Positions 12,001 to 24,000 of a stretch of DNA of 64,000 nucleotides are shown here, piece after piece. Position numbers and translations under genes: made by a program. The notes below the pieces were generated by a model, which worked only from the letters and a program-made list of their open reading frames with translations, did no database searches and was not told the origin of the DNA. How positions within the stretch are numbered: the first letter of the stretch is position 1; each line of letters starts with the position of its first letter. The stretch spans positions 2,952,983 to 3,016,982 of the forward strand of contig OY282369.1 in assembly GCA_958295735.1 (NCBI GenBank). Reading direction: 5' to 3'. The DNA comes from an uncultured Candidatus Cenarchaeum sp. GTDB taxonomy: Archaea > Thermoproteota > Nitrososphaeria > Nitrososphaerales > Nitrosopumilaceae.

Positions 12001-15000
12001 GGGCCGCAACATGAGAGTTGCGGAAAGCCGACCAGCGGGACGCCAAGCTGCTCGCCGAGGCGCCCGCTTCAATGGGGCCGCAACATGAGAGTTGCGGAAA
12101 GTAGAGGAGGCCCTAACGTACATGTTGCCGGAGACGCTGCTTCAATGGGGCCGCAACATGAGAGTTGCGGAAAGTTCCCCGAGGATGATCCCTCGAAGCA
12201 GGAGGAGGAGCTTCAATGGGGCCGCAACATGAGAGTTGCGGAAAGGCCCGCGGGAGTGCCCTGGGCACCTGGAGGCACGTGGCTTCAATGGGGCCGCAAC
12301 ATGAGAGTTGCGGAAAGCAATCCCCCCGCCCCCTGCGTCGACGGGAAGGACCATGCTTCAATGGGGCCGCAACATGAGAGTTGCGGAAAGCCGGCACCAC
12401 AAGAGCCGGCGGCCCCGAAAGGGAGCTTCAATGGGGCCGCAACATGAGAGTTGCGGAAAGTTTGCATGGAACGGCACTATCCGACAATAGTATTCGCTTC
12501 AATGGGGCCGCAACATGAGAGTTGCGGAAAGCGTTCAGCGACTCGTTCCGCTTGGCTATGCCCTCCAGCTTCAATGGGGCCGCAACATGAGAGTTGCGGA
12601 AAGCTGCTCATAACGATCCACGTCCATTGATGGCGCATGGCTTCAATGGGGCCGCAACATGAGAGTTGCGGAAAGCGAGTAGCGTCGGCCCACGTGTTCT
12701 CTTTCTCGGGCTTCAATGGGGCCGCAACATGAGAGTTGCGGAAAGGCTCTGCGAGCCCATTACGCGATCAGCCGCCCCAGGCTTCAATGGGGCCGCAACA
12801 TGAGAGTTGCGGAAAGGCGCGCCGCGCCACCAGGCGGCCCCGTTCGCGGAGGCTGCTTCAATGGGGCCGCAACATGAGAGTTGCGGAAAGCAGGCTGGCG
12901 AGGATTTCATCGGTGGGCAGCCACCCGCTTCAATGGGGCCGCAACATGAGAGTTGCGGAAAGCGCACGTGCCCCGTTCCCTGGCGGGGCAGAATAGCTGG
13001 CTTCAATGGGGCCGCAACATGAGAGTTGCGGAAAGTCGTAACCCACGATCCCCAGCCCCGCCCGATCAATGCTTCAATGGGGCCGCAACATGAGAGTTGC
13101 GGAAAGCCCCAGCGGGAGGCCTCCTCGATGGCGCGCCGCACCGCTTCAATGGGGCCGCAACATGAGAGTTGCGGAAAGTACATTCCCACCACCTACGGAG
13201 TGGTGGGAGCCAATCCGCTTCAATGGGGCCGCAACATGAGAGTTGCGGAAAGCATCATGCACCGGGCCGCCTGCACGTGCCTCAATGCAGCTTCAATGGG
13301 GCCGCAACATGAGAGTTGCGGAAAGGGGGAATGCGTGGGTTGACCGCCAGCCTCACGGCGAGGCTTCAATGGGGCCGCAACATGAGAGTTGCGGAAAGCG
13401 TCCACGCGGCGCTGAGGCGCGAGGACAGCGTGTTGCTTCAATGGGGCCGCAACATGAGAGTTGCGGAAAGCTGACGAGCCGGTCGCTGCACGGCGGGCAA
13501 AAATGCTTCAATGGGGCCGCAACATGAGAGTTGCGGAAAGGTATAGCCGGTAGGCTAGCAATGAGCCAACAATACGCTTCAATGGGGCCGCAACATGAGA
13601 GTTGCGGAAAGCAGTATGCCGGAGTCGTTCGCGCCCCGCCGCCTCATGTGCTTCAATGGGGCCGCAACATGAGAGTTGCGGAAAGTCAATGAGGCGTGGA
13701 TCGCCTCATGCGCGGCATGGCTTCAATGGGGCCGCAACATGAGAGTTGCGGAAAGTACCGTGCGCGGAGACATAAAGAAATTAGTGGATGCTTCAATGGG
13801 GCCGCAACATGAGAGTTGCGGAAAGCCTCGGCCCGCCGCAAAGAGGCCGGCTACGACCTGCTTCAATGGGGCCGCAACATGAGAGTTGCGGAAAGTCCTA
13901 TGCTGCTAGTCATGCCGGGAGCTGGTCCATCGCGCTTCAATGGGGCCGCAACATGAGAGTTGCGGAAAGCCAGCACACGGCCAAGACGCTCCAGCCCATC
14001 AGCGCGCTTCAATGGGGCCGCAACATGAGAGTTGCGGAAAGGTCTATGAGGTAGCGGATGCCGTCCACCTCCACCCAGCTTCAATGGGGCCGCAACATGA
14101 GAGTTGCGGAAAGGCATCCGTGGTGTCATAGCTCACGCTCCACCACACGCTTCAATGGGGCCGCAACATGAGAGTTGCGGAAAGGCTCATGCTTTAGGGT
14201 ACTGTTTGGGGGGGTAATGCTTCAATGGGGCCGCAACATGAGAGTTGCGGAAAGCCCGCCCCGTGTTATCGATGTACGACTTTATCTCATTGCTTCAATG
14301 GGGCCGCAACATGAGAGTTGCGGAAAGGCGCTCGGCATGCCAAGCGCGGGCGAAGTGGGGGAGCTTCAATGGGGCCGCAACATGAGAGTTGCGGAAAGAT
14401 GAATGCAGAAATGGTCTGCCCTAAGTGGGCAGCGCTTCAATGGGGCCGCAACATGAGAGTTGCGGAAAGTCCTATGCTAGTCATGCCGGGAGCTGGTCCA
14501 TCGGCTTCAATGGGGCCGCAACATGAGAGTTGCGGAAAGCTACCCCAAGACGTTCGACGAGTGGGCGCGAACCAGCTTCAATGGGGCCGCAACATGAGAG
14601 TTGCGGAAAGAAAAATGAAAAATGCCCCGAAGGGCGGTGGTTCTAGGCTTCAATGGGGCCGCAACATGAGAGTTGCGGAAAGCGGAACCGCCGCGTGCGG
14701 GCGGGGGACGGGGAAATGCTTCAATGGGGCCGCAACATGAGAGTTGCGGAAAGGAGATGAAGGCCTACTGGAAGAAAAAGAGTGCGGAGCTTCAATGGGG
14801 CCGCAACATGAGAGTTGCGGAAAGTGCGGTTGGGCGACGAGGTAAGAACGCCCGTTGGGCTTCAATGGGGCCGCAACATGAGAGTTGCGGAAAGCGGGAC
14901 AACTTGCTTAGCAAATTGTGGCAATCCGAGCTTCAATGGGGCCGCAACATGAGAGTTGCGGAAAGGAACTCGTACTCCAAGAGGGGAACGACTTCACGAA

Positions 15001-18000
15001 GCTTCAATGGGGCCGCAACATGAGAGTTGCGGAAAGCGCGGCCAAGAAGGCCGCAGTCGAGGCGGAGCGGGCTTCAATGGGGCCGCAACATGAGAGTTGC
15101 GGAAAGAATATCAGAATTACCCCTTGATCGAAATCCCCCATGGGCTTCAATGGGGCCGCAACATGAGAGTTGCGGAAAGGCGGAACGGCACCGGGCGGGA
15201 TTCACGTGAAAGAGCTTCAATGGGGCCGCAACATGAGAGTTGCGGAAAGCCTCGACGCTTCCTCCCACTCGCGCTTGGCGCGCTCGCTTCAATGGGGCCG
15301 CAACATGAGAGTTGCGGAAAGCGGCCGTCCCTGTAGAGCGCGCCCATCTGGGCGTTAGCTTCAATGGGGCCGCAACATGAGAGTTGCGGAAAGCCGGTCA
15401 CCGGCTTCGACATAAACATCAACCACACGCTTCAATGGGGCCGCAACATGAGAGTTGCGGAAAGAAATGCGTGAAGCGCTTGCAGGACTTTAGCAATTGC
15501 GCTTCAATGGGGCCGCAACATGAGAGTTGCGGAAAGTGCCTGCTCTATGCTGACCGGCTCATGCTCCATCATGCTTCAATGGGGCCGCAACATGAGAGTT
15601 GCGGAAAGTGTGAGCAGGGGGCTCGACTGCTCCTCCTGCGCCGCGCTTCAATGGGGCCGCAACATGAGAGTTGCGGAAAGTATTCTGGCTGCGCGGATCT
15701 TCGCGCGTCTATTACACGCGCTTCAATGGGGCCGCAACATGAGAGTTGCGGAAAGTATGAGCCGGCCCACTCCGTGATGGACGCCGGGGGGCTTCAATGG
15801 GGCCGCAACATGAGAGTTGCGGAAAGATGGGATTGGCGGGGGGCTCGCCTTCGACGCGCCGCTTCAATGGGGCCGCAACATGAGAGTTGCGGAAAGGCGA
15901 TCGCGCCGCCGAGCGGAGATCGCACCGTCCTGCTTCAATGGGGCCGCAACATGAGAGTTGCGGAAAGACGGCGGGCGCCGCGACCGCTTGCCGTTCGCCG
16001 TTGCTTCAATGGGGCCGCAACATGAGAGTTGCGGAAAGCCTCTGGGCCTATCGTGTCCTCGAAAGAGACCAGCGCTTCAATGGGGCCGCAACATGAGAGT
16101 TGCGGAAAGTTGTCCATCCTGGAAGTGTTCGAGAAAAGGAGGGTGCTTCAATGGGGCCGCAACATGAGAGTTGCGGAAAGTCGCCGAAAAGAACCGCCGG
16201 AAGCCCGCCGGAGCCCGCTTCAATGGGGCCGCAACATGAGAGTTGCGGAAAGTTAGCGGGCCGTTGGTACCTATCTCCCCGGAAGCGGCTTCAATGGGGC
16301 CGCAACATGAGAGTTGCGGAAAGGCATACACGTCTATCTGCCCGTCGTATTTCAAGTGCTTCAATGGGGCCGCAACATGAGAGTTGCGGAAAGGAACCAC
16401 TTCGCACCCTGCTTTTTTAGCGGCATGTCCATGCTTCAATGGGGCCGCAACATGAGAGTTGCGGAAAGACCGTCACCGAATGGCCGGTAAGCGTGCCGAA
16501 TAGCTTCAATGGGGCCGCAACATGAGAGTTGCGGAAAGGTTCTACAGGAAAGAAATTACCGCGCAGTCGACGGGCTTCAATGGGGCCGCAACATGAGAGT
16601 TGCGGAAAGTCGAGAACCAGGGCAAGGGGGGCCAACCAGATAGGCTTCAATGGGGCCGCAACATGAGAGTTGCGGAAAGCGCCCGTTCCACGAAGAAGAT
16701 CATCGAGGAGATGGAGCTTCAATGGGGCCGCAACATGAGAGTTGCGGAAAGCGCGTCCGTGGGTTCCCTCATGCCTTGCCCTCCACGCTTCAATGGGGCC
16801 GCAACATGAGAGTTGCGGAAAGCGGTCAACCAAATAAACGGGAATTGGAAAATTCGAGCTTCAATGGGGCCGCAACATGAGAGTTGCGGAAAGCATTAGT
16901 TTCAGCGTGTCCATGTAATCGCCCTGCTTGCTTCAATGGGGCCGCAACATGAGAGTTGCGGAAAGATTAGTCATTTCCTCGCTCCTGAGAGCGTTGCTTC
17001 CGCTTCAATGGGGCCGCAACATGAGAGTTGCGGAAAGAGGACGGCGGGATGACCGACCGGCCGGACGAGGATCGGCTTCAATGGGGCCGCAACATGAGAG
17101 TTGCGGAAAGGCGTACGTGTTTGGAGGGGCGACGGGCGTGGGGAAGCTTCAATGGGGCCGCAACATGAGAGTTGCGGAAAGACGGGCAGGCCGGTCTGTT
17201 CGTCCTTTACCAACATCTCGCTTCAATGGGGCCGCAACATGAGAGTTGCGGAAAGAACAGTTTAGGTATCACGGAAAAATGTATGAGATTGCTTCAATGG
17301 GGCCGCAACATGAGAGTTGCGGAAAGATACGAGCCGGCGTACGCGGTGATGGACGCCGGGGGGCTTCAATGGGGCCGCAACATGAGAGTTGCGGAAAGAA
17401 TATCCCGTACCACACTACTGCGGCCGCGATCGACAAGCTTCAATGGGGCCGCAACATGAGAGTTGCGGAAAGCAGGCGAAAAAACAAGCGGAAGCAATCG
17501 CCCACGGGCTTCAATGGGGCCGCAACATGAGAGTTGCGGAAAGCCCAACCGGAGCACGTTCGGCGTCGGCGCGCTGTCGCTTCAATGGGGCCGCAACATG
17601 AGAGTTGCGGAAAGGTAGAGGCCTCCTCCTTTACCGAGGGGCGGGCGAAGGCTTCAATGGGGCCGCAACATGAGAGTTGCGGAAAGCCGAACTGATGGCC
17701 GAATGGGAGGCAGCTCAGCACGCTTCAATGGGGCCGCAACATGAGAGTTGCGGAAAGCGGCCGAGGCCGACGAATGGGCCAAAGACCACAAAGGGCTTCA
17801 ATGGGGCCGCAACATGAGAGTTGCGGAAAGTGCCGCAAAGTCGCTGCCGCCGAGATCTCAGGATCCGCTTCAATGGGGCCGCAACATGAGAGTTGCGGAA
17901 AGCTTGGGGGAACCGGCCCGCAGCTGGTAGCGCGTTGGCTTCAATGGGGCCGCAACATGAGAGTTGCGGAAAGCAAGAGGAGATCCGAGAATCAATGCTG

Positions 18001-21000
18001 CGTGGTTATGCTTCAATGGGGCCGCAACATGAGAGTTGCGGAAAGAAAGGACAGGCTGACTAACGCGACGGCCGCCACGTGGCTTCAATGGGGCCGCAAC
18101 ATGAGAGTTGCGGAAAGGCCGGCCCGGAGCGTCGAGGACAGCGCCAGCGACAAGCTTCAATGGGGCCGCAACATGAGAGTTGCGGAAAGCCCAAGAAGGG
18201 GGAGGAGCCGGCCAAGAAGGAGGAGCTTCAATGGGGCCGCAACATGAGAGTTGCGGAAAGCGATTATCCTGGTGATCATGTTCCGGTGGCTGGTGAGCTT
18301 CAATGGGGCCGCAACATGAGAGTTGCGGAAAGGAGCAGGGGCCGTAGCGTGTGTATATCAAGATAGTGCTTCAATGGGGCCGCAACATGAGAGTTGCGGA
18401 AAGTCGTGATACCGACGGCAACCGCGACGACGGAACTGCCGCTTCAATGGGGCCGCAACATGAGAGTTGCGGAAAGTAACCGTAACTGCCAACAGGGGCG
18501 CGGGGAATCCGCTTCAATGGGGCCGCAACATGAGAGTTGCGGAAAGCGCGTGGCATCGTCGGCGGCATCTGCCATCCGATCGCTTCAATGGGGCCGCAAC
18601 ATGAGAGTTGCGGAAAGTCTAACGTAATCTCCAACTCGTTGAACTGGTCCAGCTTCAATGGGGCCGCAACATGAGAGTTGCGGAAAGTGAAATCGGCCAA
18701 CTGCGTGCGGAGCAAAGTTTCAGCTTCAATGGGGCCGCAACATGAGAGTTGCGGAAAGGATCAAGAATGCAGACCCGAAAAAGCCGGTATTCGAGCTTCA
18801 ATGGGGCCGCAACATGAGAGTTGCGGAAAGCAAATTGTTCCAAGTCGGAAAGGCAATCCCGAAAGGCTTCAATGGGGCCGCAACATGAGAGTTGCGGAAA
18901 GGACGTGTATCACCGCGAAGTCGATCCGGCATACGAGCTTCAATGGGGCCGCAACATGAGAGTTGCGGAAAGCGCATCTATGAAGCCGCCTATCCTACTT
19001 ACCGTGGGCTTCAATGGGGCCGCAACATGAGAGTTGCGGAAAGGACAACGGGGGCGAGACTCCGATCCTGGACCAGTTGCTTCAATGGGGCCGCAACATG
19101 AGAGTTGCGGAAAGTGGATCTGCCGCAGGTGCGTGGCGCAGGGCGAGGAGCTTCAATGGGGCCGCAACATGAGAGTTGCGGAAAGATCTGCTGGGGCGGC
19201 AGGTCGTTCGGCGTGAAGGCCGGCTTCAATGGGGCCGCAACATGAGAGTTGCGGAAAGCCTAGCGGCCGGCCCGCTTTTTCTTTTTTGAAGCAAGCTTCA
19301 ATGGGGCCGCAACATGAGAGTTGCGGAAAGTTGTTGCTGCCGCGTCCGCCTTGTCTGCACGGCCCGCTTCAATGGGGCCGCAACATGAGAGTTGCGGAAA
19401 GCCGAATACGTGCGGGTCCGCTTGTCATGCGTCATGGCTTCAATGGGGCCGCAACATGAGAGTTGCGGAAAGCGGGGACGCCTGCTCCCCACCCCCCTGA
19501 ACACCCCGCTTCAATGGGGCCGCAACATGAGAGTTGCGGAAAGCTCTCTCTCTCTCTCTCTCTCTTACTCAAGAAGGCTTCAATGGGGCCGCAACATGAG
19601 AGTTGCGGAAAGTAGCGGCCCACGGCGGCCCGGCAGCGTGCCGGGAAGCTTCAATGGGGCCGCAACATGAGAGTTGCGGAAAGGCACCCAGGGCCAGCAG
19701 TCCTTCGGTGCCATGACAGCTTCAATGGGGCCGCAACATGAGAGTTGCGGAAAGTGGTAAAGGAGTTCATGGACGATCTCCCGCTGTACAGGCTTCAATG
19801 GGGCCGCAACATGAGAGTTGCGGAAAGGCGATTCCGGGGATGGGTTGCACGGCAGCAAGGGCGCTTCAATGGGGCCGCAACATGAGAGTTGCGGAAAGCC
19901 GAGGTCGTCGGCATGCTCACGCTGGAGGAGCAGCTTCAATGGGGCCGCAACATGAGAGTTGCGGAAAGTCGGCGCTCATCGAATCGGCGCTACAGTCAGG
20001 CGTGCGGCTTCAATGGGGCCGCAACATGAGAGTTGCGGAAAGTCTTACGGAAAGCTAGACCACAAAAGGACGATCAAGCTTCAATGGGGCCGCAACATGA
20101 GAGTTGCGGAAAGTGCGGACTTGGGCGCGGTCGATACTCTGTACTCAATGCTTCAATGGGGCCGCAACATGAGAGTTGCGGAAAGCGCGCAAAGTCGAGC
20201 GCGTTGACGGGATAAACTCGGCTTCAATGGGGCCGCAACATGAGAGTTGCGGAAAGTCACGCCTCTTATGGACGATCCCGCAGACTTGCAAGCTTCAATG
20301 GGGCCGCAACATGAGAGTTGCGGAAAGGCGGTTGGCCTCGGGGCCGTCCGCTAGACCGCCCCGGCTTCAATGGGGCCGCAACATGAGAGTTGCGGAAAGG
20401 GGCGGAGGGTTACCAATATGGAAGAACCGAATTGGCTTCAATGGGGCCGCAACATGAGAGTTGCGGAAAGGATGAACAGGTTCCGCCCGCCCAGCGGCCT
20501 CCTCGCGCTTCAATGGGGCCGCAACATGAGAGTTGCGGAAAGTCCAGCTGGGCCAACCTGGTCAATTGCTCCCGCCAGCTTCAATGGGGCCGCAACATGA
20601 GAGTTGCGGAAAGCATTTGTGCTTCTGTTCCTGTCATTAGATACCCTGTGCTTCAATGGGGCCGCAACATGAGAGTTGCGGAAAGTCTTACCTGAAAAAG
20701 GAACAAAACGAATACAAGAGCTTCAATGGGGCCGCAACATGAGAGTTGCGGAAAGATCCTTGCGGGGCGGCGCGCATCCGTGCTGAAGCGGCTTCAATGG
20801 GGCCGCAACATGAGAGTTGCGGAAAGCTCGAATGGTACTTCCGGACGTCCATCTACGAAGCAGCTTCAATGGGGCCGCAACATGAGAGTTGCGGAAAGGT
20901 TCCGGGATCCGTGGATTCCCGCGCTGTTCACCGAGCTTCAATGGGGCCGCAACATGAGAGTTGCGGAAAGGGGGCCCATCCTGACCGCGTTCGCGTTCAG

Positions 21001-24000
21001 GTGGGGGCTTCAATGGGGCCGCAACATGAGAGTTGCGGAAAGCCCGTTCCCCGTGGCCGTGATGGTGGACGTGGTGCGCTTCAATGGGGCCGCAACATGA
21101 GAGTTGCGGAAAGTCTACGAACGATCTCGTCCTGATCTTTCATGGCAAGCTTCAATGGGGCCGCAACATGAGAGTTGCGGAAAGTCCCCAGAACCATGAT
21201 GAATGAAAAAGAAAAGATGGGCTTCAATGGGGCCGCAACATGAGAGTTGCGGAAAGTGAGGACAGACTGGATCGTCGACCATTACACGGCGCTCGCTTCA
21301 ATGGGGCCGCAACATGAGAGTTGCGGAAAGCTCTCGTTCGTGCTGGCCGACCGTGCCACGTGGTCGCTTCAATGGGGCCGCAACATGAGAGTTGCGGAAA
21401 GGCTGTCGCCGGCCACCCAGAACACGCTGAGGAGGAGCTTCAATGGGGCCGCAACATGAGAGTTGCGGAAAGCGGCATGACCGGCTGCCATGCCGAGGCG
21501 AAAGGCCTGCTTCAATGGGGCCGCAACATGAGAGTTGCGGAAAGTCCGATCCTTCCCACCTCATTCGCGGTGCCCGACTCGCTTCAATGGGGCCGCAACA
21601 TGAGAGTTGCGGAAAGTCAAAGTGTCCGCGGCCACGACTTTTCCGACCACGCTTCAATGGGGCCGCAACATGAGAGTTGCGGAAAGAACCAAGAACGCGG
21701 AAATGGCAGGCCTGCTCTTGGCTTCAATGGGGCCGCAACATGAGAGTTGCGGAAAGCTCCCGGGCGCGCACGTGGCGCACGGGGATAAAGGTGCTTCAAT
21801 GGGGCCGCAACATGAGAGTTGCGGAAAGCAAGGAGCAGGTGCGCGCCGGCAAAAAGTCCCTCGCTTCAATGGGGCCGCAACATGAGAGTTGCGGAAAGGT
21901 GGCATTGGTCGCCAAGCCGGCCTACGGGGAAAAGCTTCAATGGGGCCGCAACATGAGAGTTGCGGAAAGCTGCAAGGGCGCGTGCGCGCCCGGCGGCCGC
22001 ATGTCTAGCTTCAATGGGGCCGCAACATGAGAGTTGCGGAAAGTTATCGGTACCTTTTTGAGGGTACAACATGAGCGCGCTTCAATGGGGCCGCAACATG
22101 AGAGTTGCGGAAAGAGCCCGGCCGCTGAATCCCCGCGCGCGCGTCCTCATTGCTTCAATGGGGCCGCAACATGAGAGTTGCGGAAAGTCGGGCCGTCGAG
22201 AGAAACGGCAAGTGGTTTTACGAGCTTCAATGGGGCCGCAACATGAGAGTTGCGGAAAGTTGTTCGCTAGTCGGTCTGGACGGGTACCAATATGGCTTCA
22301 ATGGGGCCGCAACATGAGAGTTGCGGAAAGGTACTGAGAATCGTGGGCAACGCCGCAAAGCAGCACGCTTCAATGGGGCCGCAACATGAGAGTTGCGGAA
22401 AGCTCGATAACCCGATCCGGTCTGCAAGGCATGGATAAAGCTTCAATGGGGCCGCAACATGAGAGTTGCGGAAAGGTCGATGAATCGACTCATAAGCGGC
22501 GCCGACTGGGAAAGGCTTCAATGGGGCCGCAACATGAGAGTTGCGGAAAGCGGCATCCTCGGGCGGCAACTCGCCGTGCAATTGACGCTTCAATGGGGCC
22601 GCAACATGAGAGTTGCGGAAAGAACTGCTGCCCGGAAGCGCCGAAATTTTCCCATGTGCTTCAATGGGGCCGCAACATGAGAGTTGCGGAAAGTAAGTCA
22701 AACTAGGTTATAGTATAGGCAATGATTGAAGCTTCAATGGGGCCGCAACATGAGAGTTGCGGAAAGACGACGAAAATCGATGCCGTCACCGGCGACAAAA
22801 AGCTTCAATGGGGCCGCAACATGAGAGTTGCGGAAAGTTGAAAAATCGATCGCCTACCGCTTGCTCTACTGGTTCGCTTCAATGGGGCCGCAACATGAGA
22901 GTTGCGGAAAGTTGTAGTACTTCTCGCCGCAGACGTAGCACTCGGCGCTTCAATGGGGCCGCAACATGAGAGTTGCGGAAAGTGGTACAGCAATCAGGCC
23001 ATACCCCCCTCCCCGTAGCTTCAATGGGGCCGCAACATGAGAGTTGCGGAAAGCCGTGCGGAAGCAGGCGCTGAAGGCCCCGTACGAGTTGCTTCAATGG
23101 GGCCGCAACATGAGAGTTGCGGAAAGCTTTCCTGTTTATTCGCCCCTGCCTCAAATTCATGCTTCAATGGGGCCGCAACATGAGAGTTGCGGAAAGCAGA
23201 ACAGGAACGGATTCTGAAATGAACCGCAGAATGCTTCAATGGGGCCGCAACATGAGAGTTGCGGAAAGCCTCCCGAGGAGGACGAGGAGGAACTCCCGCC
23301 AGGGCTTCAATGGGGCCGCAACATGAGAGTTGCGGAAAGCTCGAAACCACCATGACGAACATACCGAAAAGGCTGCTTCAATGGGGCCGCAACATGAGAG
23401 TTGCGGAAAGTCATCAGAATTGTTTCACCTGACAATAGTGGTAGGGCTTCAATGGGGCCGCAACATGAGAGTTGCGGAAAGAGGCGGATGTCTCCTGTCG
23501 TAGTCGCACCCCTTGCGCTTCAATGGGGCCGCAACATGAGAGTTGCGGAAAGCCATTTCAAATCCTACTTGCGGTCTCATACTTTGTAGCTTCAATGGGG
23601 CCGCAACATGAGAGTTGCGGAAAGGCAGCCGGCGGCGCCATACTAGGCGCCCACCACCTGCTTCAATGGGGCCGCAACATGAGAGTTGCGGAAAGCGGAT
23701 CATAGCCGCGTACAACGAGTCGAGGGAGGAGCTTCAATGGGGCCGCAACATGAGAGTTGCGGAAAGCCAGCCCATACTAGCCCCCCCAGCGCCCCGTGTA
23801 AAGCTTCAATGGGGCCGCAACATGAGAGTTGCGGAAAGTAAGGCGGCCGCCATGCGCCATAGAGCCAATGCTGCTTCAATGGGGCCGCAACATGAGAGTT
23901 GCGGAAAGTCGTGCAGTTGCGGGCGGGACAGTGGATAGTGATACGCTTCAATGGGGCCGCAACATGAGAGTTGCGGAAAGCCTTCATGAACCTGTCCAGT

